Assembly: GCA_009741485.1 (NCBI GenBank)
Contig: CM019216.1
Location: 23,907,119 to 23,971,118 of the forward strand
Direction of reading: 5' to 3'
From: Malurus cyaneus samueli
Lineage: Eukaryota > Chordata > Aves > Passeriformes > Maluridae
DNA length: 64,000 nt
Positions 1-11,925 of this stretch are shown piece by piece. A model generated the notes under the pieces. It worked only from the letters and a program-made list of their open reading frames with translations. It was not told the DNA's origin and did no database searches. Position numbers and translations under genes: made by a program. Numbering within the stretch: the first letter of the stretch is position 1; each line of letters begins with the position of its first letter.

Positions 1-117
1 GCTGACCATGGCACTTAATGCTATGATTTAATTGACCAGGTGATGTTTGGTTAAAGATTGGATTTGATGATCTTGGGGGTCTTTTCCAACCTTAATGATT
101 CTGTCATTCTATGATTG
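1..117 (+). mobile_element. CR1 LINE 3' end (truncated by window edge)
   Basis: The stretch carries the CR1 tail TTGATGATCTTGGGGGTCTT followed by TTCCAACC. It ends in degenerate octamer copies ATTCTGTC ATTCTATG ATT at 98-116, the usual CR1 terminus. Orientation is plus, antisense to KHDRBS2. How far it extends 5' lies outside the window. Confidence 0.85.
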
Positions 118-1490
118 TAAGCACTGATTCAGCCACACAGTTCTTGGCTGCAGCCACAAATGTAAACCTCACTTGTAAATGCACATCACAATTGTGCACA
201 GAAAGACTATGCAAATACAAGACAAATCACTTGCAGGGAGGTTTTTTACCCCTTAGAAAATAACAATTGAAACTTGAGTGAAATAAATAAAACTCCATGA
301 AAATTACCTTTTCCCCCCCACCTGTACTATGTTTAGCCCATACGAGCCACTTTTTACAAAATGGCAACATGTAACAGGCACCTCCAGAGTAATAATTTAG
401 AAAAGCTCCAAATGGGTTTCTGGATTTATTTGTTTAGGGTGTTTGCATGAAGGGTGGCCTCGCAAGAAAGTCAAATGGCTGTTCAAGGAAAGTGAAAAAT
501 GACCAAAGTTTTGCTGCTTCTAATTTATTTGATAGATGCACTCAGGCTCAACAACTGCATTTCAGTGATTCTGTTTTTTCTTACTTTTATTTTTCTCATT
601 CTCTGAGCTGCAGTGCCCACACTTAAATTTGGCAAAATTTAACTTGCAATGAAACAAAGGTACCTCCTGCATCTCCCCTTCAGCCTGACTTACACAAACT
701 TGATTTACCTGTATTTGTTTATAATACTTTTTCTGTATTGGTGTATCATTGACGTAACTGGTGCACTTCTGTCAAAATACTTGGAAATCCCAATTTTCAA
801 AATTTATTTGCATTTATAAGCACTTATTATTTCATTGTTATTTATAGCTAAAAAAATAAAATAACCAGTTAATCTTTCACATATATGAACAATTGTGGCA
901 ACAAAAGCAAAGGAAAACAAACAAAGACTAATTCTGAATATTTTTTTTTGCAAACAGGTAATAGAAAGGGTAATAATAAGAATTATCCATTCTTCAAATA
1001 AAATTTGTTTTAAAAGAAAGAAGCATACATCTTAATTCTGCCTGTCAGTTAAATTGTACAAGCAGTGTTTGACCAGAAAAGTAGTACAATTGATGGCAAG
1101 CAGTTGGTAAAAGAAAAACAAATCAGCTTGAATTCCAATTATTTTCTTTTAAATACATTATTTTTTTCTGAAAACTTCCTGCTGCAACACATGTGAGGAT
1201 TTGTATTAATATCCAAAGTACTAATAAAGACAAGTTCAGGGGCTACACGACATTGTAGAGATCCAATATTGACTAAAATGATGCAGCACCAGATTTGGAC
1301 AATCTATTTTTACAGCACCCAAATATGCACTGTTCAAATGTGCACTTGCTCATTTTACACTTTAGTCCTAAGAAAGAATAGTAAGTAGTGTTCATAATAT
1401 AATTTTTTGAGATTTTTTGGGGCGAGAAAAAAAAGAACTGAGAAAAGCAACTGGGAAAATCTGTATGATTCTAATACATAGCAAAAGAAA

Positions 1491-1491
1491 N
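1491..1491. other. Single ambiguous base (N)
   Basis: The only N in the window, inside an A-rich stretch (AAAAGAAA N ATATTAAAA). It probably marks an unresolved base or heterozygous/homopolymer error in the assembly. Confidence 0.95.
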
Positions 1492-4414
1492 ATATTAAAA
1501 TACTTCACAATAGTACATTACTTTATATATTTGCCCCAAGTAAGTCTCACTTTTTGGTATATCTGGTTGTTTGATTTTTTTTTTTTTAATTGACTTTGGC
1601 TTTCTAAAAATGTGGATGTCAGAATTTGAAAGCCTGTACAGTTAGAGACAACATTCAGGAAGTGGAAAGTCCAAATAAAAGAGAACACAACATGGAGTTT
1701 CTAACCTTTAGGCTTCTGTGTTCCCATTTAGACTTGAATCATCTGCATCTGACTGACACTGGGTAATCAAAAGAATTCATATTAGTATATTATCTAATGG
1801 TTTATTAATATTTTCATTACAGACCCTCACTAACTGGCCCAGAAAGAGTTGGAGGATAGTATGAACACAAAGCTAACACTCAAGCACCTTGTTAGGAACT
1901 TACACATAATGTTATGTACTCCACTTGAACACACATACTCATTCTAAGAAATATTTAAATGCTGTTTGATGTAACTGAATAAAGTAGAACAGGGTTATGC
2001 TTGGGTCCTTGAGTTCTTTTGATCCTGCTACATAAGAAGCATTTACTTATCTAATTTCACTGAAAAAAAAAACCCACTGGACTCTTTACGACTTGAGATG
2101 TGGCACTCCACAGTGTTTTACACCATAACAACAGCTACAAAACAAGAGAAGATATCTATGAGTAACAGCACTTACGGTGATTGTAAAAGCCATTAAAATG
2201 AAACCAACCATAATTTCATAATGAAAAAAACAGGACTGTATGGGGAAGGAACATTTTTCATCTCAAGTCTTTTACTTTATTGTCATGGAGCCTTTATACT
2301 GTATCTCCCTCTTCTAGTGATTGCTGCTCTCTCTAAGAGCCCTGTAGGTCAAACTCAAGGTACTGTGTTTCATAACAAGATCCATTTTCTCAACATTTTT
2401 GCTACAGTTTAAAGAATACACTACATCTGCACCTTTGATAAAATATAACTGATCATATTGTTTTAAAAATAAGCATATTTGAGAACTGCACTGGTCTACC
2501 TGTATGACAGAGGTATTCCAATGAATATTCCAGTCACTTTAATACTACCATTGCTAAACAAAAGGAAAAGCGTCTTTCATCCAGTCCATCTGATGGCACA
2601 AGTAAAGCTCTTATTTTAACTTACTCCTTTAGGACACTTGTCAGCATGTCTTTTCCTTTCCGTATTTACATTTTTTTCCCAAAATTATATTATTAGGAAA
2701 GAAAATAAACACTTTAAGTTTTATGTCACTGATCCTTCAGACTGATTCCTTACACAGTTCCTCCTGCACGTTGCTTGCTATAGAGCAGCTCTGTGCAGTA
2801 TCAAATTGCTATAAACAGATGGGCTGCAAGAAATGGGCCATGTTTTTCTGTGATATAGCTCCAAATAATACATATGCATATCTGCATCAGAATGTGAGCA
2901 CATATCTCTATACCCACGCAAAGATTTACTGGAAATGCTGAGACAGTTGGAGAGCCAAACCTCCTCCTTCCAAAAGCAGTAGCTAAGAGGACACTCACAT
3001 GCTGCTGCTGGGGAAGAAGCTGCTGTGTATCTGCAGATATCCTTTGTTATAGACACAGCCTGAGTCAGCTTTGTCTATAGCAATACACACTCAGAATATG
3101 TATATACACTCCTACATTTTCCTATGAAGAAAGGTCACATATATACTTGAGCCTTCCTTAAACACCCAGAAAGAAAAGGCATATTTTTGGAGAGATGCTT
3201 CTCTGCCCAATCCATGCCATAATTCATCCAGCACAAACATTTTTCTTCCTATGTACAACTGAAATTCAGAGCTTCAAATATAACAAATGCAATGAGGGAG
3301 AAAAGACTACAGGCACCAAGACTACTTTTCAGGCCTTTTATTTTACCAAATCATTTCCTCTACTTCCATTACCCTGAGTAAGCAATAAGTGTATGGATAC
3401 AGGCAACTAGCTTAAAGACCCATCAGCCAGTAAGTGAAATTGAACTGCACTCTGTAAAATTTGTATTTTTAGTGCAATTGCTAAATATGTAATTCTGCTG
3501 TTTCATGCAGAATATTTTTTGCAATACAACAACGTCATGAATGCATCAAAGAGAAAAACATTGATTAGCTCTGATGAGTTCCAGTAAAACTCAAATACTA
3601 TTTTGGTACAATCCATGTAAGTATTCAATTAACATGAAACAGTTCCTAAACTGAGTGTTTTACTACATTAATCAAGCTCAAATTTTAGCTACAGTGCAAA
3701 TTCTTAATAATGACAATACACAAACTCAGAAGTTCTCTGTCATCTGTACAAGAAATCTCTTGATATAAAGAGTACTCTGTATATCTGCTTTAATAAAATG
3801 TCACTTACCTGAGTTCACCAAAAGGCTAGACTGAAAAACACAAGTACGACTGGTATGCTGAAGGCAATGTTGGTGTGATAATGTTAAGTGCTGTGGTGTC
3901 TTATCCTCCAGAGCCCTTCCTGAAAACAGAGCTCAAGGCTCCTGAAGTTGTCTGGCACAGATGAAGTCTCTGCACTTACTGAGTGCAGATGTGTCTGTCT
4001 CCCTGGGAGCTGATGAACCCTGATGTTCAAAATTAGCTTTCTAGTACCTCAGTGGACTAAATCTGGTTAAGAAACTTCAAGAATCAAAAGAAAAAACCCA
4101 TGGCTTCCTTCTATCTGAGCTGAATTCACACATTAACTGAACTCTCAGTAATTCTCATTAAATTGGACTTGTCCCAAGCCTTGAAGAGCAATTCTCTAAG
4201 TATGTATGAGTTTGTTAAATTTTTTATTTTTTTGATTTGCAGACTGCCAGAAAAGGATAACATGGGTGGAGATAGTCACCTGCTAATGTTTAGTCTGCAA
4301 ATGCCTGTAGAGATATTTTGTACCAACCCAGACTGTCCTCAATCAGATAAATAGCCAAGTGACAAGTTGTGACTGAGGCAAGTGACAGTAGACTTATTTT
4401 TGGTGACAGGCTCC

Positions 4415-4433
4415 TGAACAATCACATTGTTCA
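4415..4433. repeat. Perfect 8-bp inverted repeat with 3-bp spacer
   Basis: TGAACAAT-CAC-ATTGTTCA. Each half contains ACAAT, the core of SOX HMG-box sites. A facing pair resembles dimeric SOXE-type sites, but the spacing is not one I can confirm as functional. Its regulatory role is unproven. Confidence 0.35.
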
Positions 4434-7400
4434 ATGATCAAGTGGTGCACGGCATGACGCAGACAAATTTGGCTCTGAGGATAACACTGCATATATTTTA
4501 TATGTAGGATGTCATGAATATAGCCGCATACACCATGAATATTTAAGGACCATACTCAGGCTGGATCATCAGCTCAGTGATGCCCTTCACTTAGATCGCT
4601 ATATAACAAAAATAAATATTTATTACATTGTACCTGTATTAACATCATTTATAGTACTAAAATATGTACAGCTGCATCAGCATTTTCTTCTGTACTCTGT
4701 CTAGCATAGAAAATAATTTTCAATTGAAAACTTGGTAACTAAAGTCAAGGAGAGAATTATTTCTGCCAAGTAAGGACTGCATAGAGGAGATGACAGAAGA
4801 ACTTATCCTCCACCAAAATATTTCTGCAACATTAGTAAGCAGATGTAAGAATTTTATGTATTTTATTAGTAAAGTTTAGACTGTTGAATAACTATGATTA
4901 TGACAAATCAAAACAAATCAAATCAAGAAAATAATATAATAAAGTCTGAGTTAGAGCACATTGTCAAAATATGAGAAATTCATAGCAGTGATGAGTCTGA
5001 AAGGAGTATTCATTCTTATTGCTGCATTGCTCTCAGGACAGCTCTGGTTTCATGAGGCAAGCCTTGTTTGTTCAGATTAACATCAGCTAAACTTCAGTTT
5101 ACACAGGTAAGCAAAAAACTCTAGAACTGCAGGTTCCCAAACACTGAAGATTTAGTGATGACTGTGGATTCTGGTCTTAGAAAAACATTAAAAACTTGCT
5201 ATTACTTTAACTCTATGTTGCTGGATTTTTGCACAATAAATATATTTATACTCTTGATGGAAAAAATTCTCCAAAATCTGAACAAATATACTAAAACTTC
5301 ATCAGGCTGCCATTCAGAGAATTTCTCTAAACCTCAACAGGGTCTTTCAGATAATAGAAACATTATCTTGTTTATCGCTATTGTACTAAAAATAAAATTT
5401 GATTTTTCAAGTCACAGCAGATACAAGCTGAATAGAGCTTAGCTCTTTTTCTAAGTGCCTTGGGCATAAATAGGCAATCAATCATATTTAATCAATATGT
5501 TGCTCAGCCATGCAGATTCCCATGTCTATTATTCCAGCTTTATTCAAATACTGTTTAGTCTCAGTACATTCTTCATTGATTTTTTTTTCTCATGCAGAAA
5601 AAGCACAGAAATAGATAAGCTCTACATCTTAAAATTTGGAAATATTAATTTATTTTAAAAATATTATTGATTATGTATTATTATGTTATTATTAATGTGT
5701 TGTTATATCCAATATATTTCAATATTTTAAGGTTTGGAATAATCTTAAAAGTCTTCTTAGTCGTCCAGGTCTCACTTTCCTTGACAATGTCCTACTGTGA
5801 TTATAGAAATGGGCTTCAAAAGTAGCAGAATCAAGTGCCAATTGCTCACTTTAATATGTTTATTAAAGCAGTAACACAAGAGTGAACATGCCATGAATCA
5901 AAAGTCAGGTCTTTATATACACTTTCCATCTATATCCAGGAATGGAAGACAGAATGGATTTAAAAGCACTAAGAATTCCCATTTAAAATATTACAGAATG
6001 CCTCTGCAACTGCAGTTCTGTGGAACGCAGTTACACATCAATGTTGATTATTCTTTTTTAAACCTTAAAGCATGACAAAATGCCTGTTACTGTCAATCTT
6101 TTCATTGTCTAGGTTGGCACTGAATAAGCATGAGCATAGCTGTTTCAGTTTGTTTGAAAACTATTGAAAAATGTAAATAACCATCTTAGAATAAACAGTT
6201 GAATGTGGCATTTGCTTTTGTATTAATTTGAAATGAGAGGAAAAACAGCATGACATTAAAAGCACAATCTATCTTATTGTGTGGTTCTTTTTCAGTGACT
6301 TTACAAAAACACTGCTCTTCACTTATTCCAGAAGATAACAAGAATCTCCGTTTGGCTGGTTTGATCAGTGAAATGAGAGGCGAGAGAGAATATTTGCATT
6401 TAAAATTGCTCTTTAATCTGGCTGTCCTAGACTCAGGAGCTGTACCAGCTTCACAGTGTCTCAACAGACTGGTCTATTTCTTGCAAACAAATTATGTATT
6501 CGTTTGTAAAAGCAAGAAGCTCATCTAAGTGTTCATATTAAGATTGAGTGGCTTTCTGTGCACAAGTCCTCTTTTTCATCCAAGAGTGAAAATGCAAGTT
6601 AAGGTACAATATAAAAGCAGATGTGTATTTTAGTTCCAAAAGTATTCTGTGTTGGTAATTCTCTGTATCTGGTGTAAGGAAACAAGTGAGAAGTGACTTC
6701 AAAACTCACATCAGACCTCTTAGCAAGTCTCATCATAGCTTCTAAACCAATGTACAGAAAAATACCACTGGACAGTTCATTACTAGCTTCAGATTCAGGA
6801 GGAAAAAAACAGATCCAGAGTTAAATGTCCTCCAAAACAGGATTTGAAAGCAACAGGAAAGTGAGTGCCTGCATGGGGTTTTGTTGTGCTGGGGTTAAAA
6901 CACCACACCAGGTCACAAACCCAGGACCACCCCTCCTGGACACAGAAGCTGCACCTGTTTATACGGATTCTCATAAAGGTCTTCAGGAAACCTCAAAATG
7001 TTAATATATTGGATAATCCAAACTTTTAAATGCTTACCCAAACGAATTTGAACAGTGAGATGTTTCAAGGTCAAACAGTCAATACAATCTCTGATTAGTA
7101 GTGCTCAGCAAATGGCTAAAGATTTTTTTCAGGAAATGCTGTCTAAACATTTTTAAAAAATCCGCTGCAGCCATTCAATTCTACTGCTTGAATTCACTTT
7201 CAGATCAACATTTAAGTGACTATATTCCATTAGAAAAAGGAAAAATACAGAATTTGGATACTCACAATCAATGGAAGTGATCAAATAAATGGTGATTGCA
7301 TATAGTAGGAAAAAAATGGTGTGAAATATTGTAGTAAATTGGATAAATTATTCATTATAAATTAGTTTTTCATCTGTAAGATTAAGTGTGAAAGAACAAC

Positions 7401-9180
7401 AACCATGCATGATATTTGCTGCAGGTCAACAAACATATCTACCTCCTTTAAGTATCCAGCCAGATATCTGATTTATTACATGGTTTATTTGGGAAGAAAA
7501 AACTGTGTCGATCACTTCCCACAAAAATAAAAGTATTTTCCCTAAAACATAATTTACAATATTATGTGTAAATATGTGACAATGAACTTTTCCTTCTACC
7601 AGCACAACATCAGATTTCTAGTTATTATCTCAGTCCATAAGATACCACAATGATTTAGATTGAATTTACAAACATCTACAAAATGACAAGAAATTTTCCT
7701 TGCAAACTGGTGCATGGTAGCAATCTCATGTATTCCTTGCTGTAGAATAAAGATTTTGAAAAGACACAGGAGATGGAAGGATCTCCAAAATATGTGAATT
7801 TGTCCAAAAGGCAGTAAGTTTTTCTGCTGCTATCCAAGAAGGGAAAACAGAAACACAAAAATACGTTTGCTTTTATTGGACTAATGTATTACAAACTAAA
7901 CTGAGTCTTTCAATCGTGTATGTAGTTTGTGCTCCTGTGAATGTAAACATTTCACAACTTTGTGGAACTGGCTGAATGCCTTCCTAACCTTGATAATCCA
8001 GCTGACTCAATTTCTCCTCCTGTTTTCCATATATTTACCATCCAAAAAAAGTGCAAGGAATGTTCCCTAAAAGATGTTTAATACCCTAGGACATTTACTA
8101 GTACTGTAAATGAAAAAAAAAAACTTCAATTATAATCTTAATCTTACATTACAAGGGTTCTGTATCAGCATGGAAAGAAGGTCTCACACATTTTGATACT
8201 AACAGAAAATAATATACTGTCTACCAAAGAAGGGTATACTTTTGAAATAACATTTCTTAGCAAGACTTTTAGGTAATTTAATGATGGAAAATGTGTTGAG
8301 GTAAATAATACCAGAGTGACTTTTTTCCCCTACTTTTTTGCTGTAGTTGCTCAGTTGTGATTCTTGGAATTAACAGAATGTGCATCCCTGATTTCAAGTG
8401 GCCATAATCTAGTCTCTATGCTACAAACACACATCGCTGACTGAAGCTTCAACAACAAAGATTAATTTTTGTTTCATTTTCCCTTCTTCTGTTCTCAGAA
8501 GACTATTAATTGAGTAAAAGTGCATCTTTTCCTGGTGATAGGATTAGGGCATAGATGGGATGTTCATCTTACTCTTGGACTTGCCATAGCTGGAAAAATT
8601 CAGACATCATATTTGATAGCACTTTCTTCTCTATTTGGATATCTGTTGTTATGGTGATAGTGCCAGGAGGAAACATTAATGAGGAAGACTTGAAAGCTTT
8701 GATGTGAACAGCACACTTATTTTTAACACCTCATACGAAAAGGTGACAGTTAGTACTGCTCCTTGCTAAAGATGCATCATTGTATCAGCTTTCACGAAAA
8801 CTACCTGAATTTCTATTGGTTATATATTTCTAACAGAATGTTGAATACAAATATGTAATAAAAAGGATTTGGAACAACACATCCCCAATTTTCTCACAAA
8901 GGATATAATCTATTATTCTTAGGAACCTGGTTAGAGTAAAAACCGACTTAAAGTATAAAACATAAATTTTGGAATATCTGTATTGCTCTTTTGTGACACC
9001 CCAAGGGTTAGAAGGATCCCTCATACCCAAAACGAAGCTGTGAAGAAACCTACAAACCCACATCATTCAGCACAGGTCTGCGCACACATTTTATCACCCA
9101 GATTGTTTCACCGGCAGGGGAACAGCGTTAGACACAGAGGAGTTACCGGCCCGGAGCAGCGAGGGAAGGCGTTTACTCAC

Positions 9181-9376
9181 ATAGTCCTCGTAGGGCTCGT
9201 GTGCGGGCGGCGGGGGCGCTCTGTATCCCGGCACGGACGGCGCTCCCCGGGCTCTCGGTGTGGGGACACCCCGGGCCACCGGCGGCACCGGCAGCGCCCC
9301 GCGGGTCACCGGCGCTCCTCGGGGGGCTTGGGCACCTCGGCCAGGCAGTGGGGGCGGGATGGCACCGCCACGGCCC
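9181..9376 (-). CDS. KHDRBS2: KHDRBS2 internal exon: RG/proline-rich segment into the Tyr-rich tail
   Basis: The exon has 196 nt: one base completing an Arg codon (AG|G) plus 65 full codons. It starts after the acceptor TGTTCCCCACAG and ends TAC GAG GAC TAT at the strong donor GTGAGTAAA. The product opens GRGGAIPPPLPGRG, continues with RG dipeptides (PRGAPVTRG, VARGVPTPRARG), and ends PGYRAPPPPAHEPYEDY. In this family RG motifs are arginine-methylation sites, PPPLP-type motifs bind SH3/WW domains, and the C-terminal tyrosines are kinase targets. It roughly matches residues 205-269 of human KHDRBS2 from memory. I count 154 G+C of 196 and about 25 CpG, in a neighbourhood well below 45% GC. Residues AQAP in place of the mammalian VLTP-like stretch are an apparent lineage difference. 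Phase is 2 in, 0 out. Confidence 0.97.
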
Positions 9377-10554
9377 CTGTGGGGAACAGAGAGCAATGAT
9401 CACTCGGGCACGGACGGGGAAGGCACACGTGCGCTGCCCCATTCGAATGGCTCGCACATTGTTATTGCTACCGCTATCATTATTGAAAGCATCATGCAAC
9501 TCCGGGGTTTTGGCACCGATAATGTCGAGCACTTTGAGGCAACATCTCAGACAGATCTCATACTATGTAAATCCATTATTTTTAAACCACCATTTTAAGC
9601 CTTTCACACCTGATCCTCTTATTGCGCGTACTAATAAAATTCTGAATCATTGTGATTCACAGGGTTGCAGGATTACTCCAAAGCAGTTCTAGAAGATGAA
9701 GAAAATGAGGAACTTATCTGTCAAACTATTTTACAAGAGCAGTCATCACTCTCATTCTCATGTTTATTGCTGGGTGGGAGAAATGACAGAAGATATTGCA
9801 GGACAGCAGAAACTTGCAAGTAAGTAGAGGAAGAGTATAAAAAGAGAGAAATAATTTCTCTTCCTCTCTATTTTAGTTCAGCACAAAGGTAACTTAGACG
9901 CCTGAGGGCTCTTAAGGGTTCACAGTGAAAAACACGTGTGAAAGAGTGAACTAAAATTTTACACTGGCCTCAAGAACAAGAACACAATTACGCATTATTT
10001 AGATATGAAGAAAGTCTTGGAAGAATTCAGAAAACCTTAATGCCCCAGTGTTTCCAGACTATGCCAATCAAATTCACTTAAAACTAATAACCCATCAACA
10101 AATAACATATAATGCAGTTTACAGATATATGTATACTTGTATACATACACAGTATAGCCACATTATGCATAAAAATTAATTATTTGGTAAATAAAGTTCC
10201 ACCTACACGATGTGGTCTTCTCTGACTATACTATTTTGAGCAGTGCTTTAATGCTACTGAACATACTGCTTCAGTACTAGCATAAAAGTATTCTTTCCCA
10301 GAAATATCCTTTTCCTGTTTTCATAATCTGCTCTCATTTGTTGTTTATTACTTGCATTCCACCCACTGTACCCTGTGAAATGTAGGTCAGAAAATCTGGA
10401 ACAATATAGACCTCACAGGGCATCAGATGTCAAATATTTTGGTTTACTGACCAGGATGCAGATGTGATTGCATTTTTTCTAAAACTTTTTTTTTTTTTTT
10501 AATTATTGCTTACACTTTGTAAAGCTATTCACATAAGAGTTCAGGTTACCACAC
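9377..10554 (-). other. KHDRBS2: Short KHDRBS2 intron (1,178 nt) between two coding exons
   Basis: It is bounded by donor GTGTGG (10554-10549) and acceptor CCCCACAG (9384-9377). The intron is AT-rich except near the GC-rich exon. It contains an A-run in transcript sense (T15 on plus at 10486-10500) and no recognisable transposon. By size it is far shorter than the flanking introns, which are at least 9 kb and 46.8 kb. Confidence 0.93.
10486..10507 (-). promoter_or_regulatory. Possible STAR-protein RNA element (UAA motif plus A15) downstream of a weak donor
   Basis: In transcript sense the intron reads AAUAAUU followed by fifteen A residues, at intron positions +48 to +69. UAA/UUAA motifs in tandem are the known binding preference of SLM-1, SLM-2 and Sam68. 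Those proteins act on neurexin exons through such motifs in the downstream intron. Function here is inference. The A-run could also be simple homopolymer. Confidence 0.3.
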
Positions 10555-10682
10555 CTTGAAGGAGCTGCAGGTGGCACACGGATCCCTCTTCCTCGAATGC
10601 CCCGTCCACGTGATGAATCCTCAGAACCGTTCAAATACGAAAGTTCTCTCAGCTGCTCCTGGCGAATTTCATCATTATAGTC
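10555..10682 (-). CDS. KHDRBS2: KHDRBS2 internal exon: QUA2 region and first RG repeats
   Basis: The exon has 128 nt: 42 codons plus two bases (AG) of an Arg codon finished by the next exon. The acceptor is strong (CACTCTTTGCATTTCAG|GAC) and the donor is weak (TTCAAG|GTGTGG, with T at +4 and G at +6). The product starts DYNDEIRQEQLRELSYLNG, continues GSEDSSRGRGIRGRGIR and ends VPPAAPS(R). The first half is the helical QUA2 extension that follows the KH domain and contributes to RNA contact. The RG cluster begins the methylatable low-complexity region. It corresponds to roughly residues 162-203 of the human protein from memory, with a Ser where mammals have Gly after GSEDS and VPPAAPS in place of IAPTAPS. 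Skipping this exon alone would shift the frame. An in-frame Met upstream of the acceptor belongs to intron sequence. Confidence 0.97.
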
Positions 10683-11368
10683 CTGAAATGCAAAGAGTGA
10701 AACTTTCTGAGAAACTCTGTATTTTGGCCGAGCTGGCCAAATCACCCAAACCAGAAACTCAATGGATGGTATTTGGGTGAATTGCTCTGCATTAGCAATG
10801 GTATGCTGAAAAACTGTACAAATGGGATTGGACAAGTACCTTTATTATACGGACAGAAAAATGTATCTGTATGGGTAGCAAAGGTGGCCATTAAAAGCAT
10901 GAACATGCAAAATAAAACACAAAAGGCACAGAAGGCATGAACACAGAGAAATGCCTATTTATGCAAAATACAAATGGATTTTTACATACAAAAGGAACTA
11001 ATTTCAAATGACTTGTAATTAGACAGAAAATGCATTTTATAAAAATTTTGTATTTTTGGCAAACTTCCCTGGCTACATTTATGCACTTAAAACACGACAC
11101 TACCTTATACTGCACATTAGCATGAGTACATGATTTAATTTAATACCAATTAACATCACTGAATGTAGCCTTAGTTATTTTGTATATTGTGAAAGGAGCT
11201 CTCTCTTTAGGAGTCAAGTAACAAAGGTATGTTTACTATTAAAAAAATTGTTAAATGAAATAAAATAGGCCCATTCCAAGTCAGCAGGGTATTGACTTCA
11301 GCACTGCAATTTCTGCTGGCTCAGCAAACAGAACACTGGATGAACTTACTTTTTTTACTGATACACAA

Positions 11369-11925
11369 TAGAATCACAGACTCATAAAACCGTTTGGGTT
11401 GGAAGGGACCTCAAAGATCTAATTCCAAGCCCCCTGACATGGACACCTTTTTAACTTTCTCTTCATTGGAATGCATGATTGGGAGGGTGATCCTTGAATA
11501 TTATCCATGTCTCTTGGGTCCCTTTTCCTTCCAGGAACCAGGGACTCTATTCCACTGCTCCACCAAGCAGCTCCCTGAGGAGACCAAGGTCAGCTCTCCT
11601 CAAGACCAGGGTAGACCAGGCTGTGCATTCTCCTTCCTGCCCTAAGGATCTTGAACTCCATCATATCATGGTCAATCCAACCCTTGAGCTTCACCTTCCC
11701 CAACAGCCCCTCGCTGTTGGTGAGAACGAAGTCCAGCTTACAGTGTCACCCCAATGGCTTCTGTAGCCCTTGGAGAAGGAAGTTATCCTCACTGCATTCC
11801 GGGAACACATTTGCCCTGCTGTGTTGTCCCTCCAACAGATGTGGGAGAGGTTGAAGTCCCACAGAAGGACCAAGGCTTGTGAACGTGAAGCTGCTCTTTT
11901 CTGTCTATAGAGTGTCTCCACTATA
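11369..11925 (-). mobile_element. CR1 LINE fragment: endonuclease end of ORF2 joined to the 3' tail
   Basis: Minus orientation, same strand as KHDRBS2. Read on minus, the 5' part encodes the CR1 endonuclease C-terminus: ASRSQALVLLWDFNLSHICW, then NTAG. After a frameshift it reads LDFVLTNSEGLLGKVKLKG and HDMMEFKILRAGRR, the linker that precedes the reverse transcriptase. After about 11500 it passes to a tail reading GTTGGAAGGGACC on plus (11399-11411), the complement of the CR1 3' end. Almost the whole reverse transcriptase is absent, so the copy has an internal deletion, frameshifts and stops. It is dead. Confidence 0.88.

Larger units (their letters stand above)
118..9180 (-). other. KHDRBS2: KHDRBS2 intron downstream of the GC-rich exon (3' end not in window)
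   Basis: Non-coding AT-rich sequence of at least 9.1 kb that begins, in transcript sense, at the donor GTGAGT (9180-9175). I see no exon, no clear transposon and no RNA gene. Open frames here are short and unlike known proteins. It holds poly-A/T runs, one ambiguous base at 1491, and a perfect 8-bp inverted repeat at 4415-4433. The next KHDRBS2 exon, which should encode a Gly/Tyr/Asp-rich segment, was not found and is expected below coordinate 1. Confidence 0.8.

Noticed and set aside
6875..6990. GCTGGGGTTAAAACACCACACC, reminiscent of LTR ends
   Set aside because: Too short and diverged to assign. No matching second feature nearby.
9201..9692. Plus-strand frames across the GC-rich exon
   Set aside because: GC-rich DNA has few stop codons. 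The real exon is on minus, with matching splice sites and the KHDRBS2 sequence.
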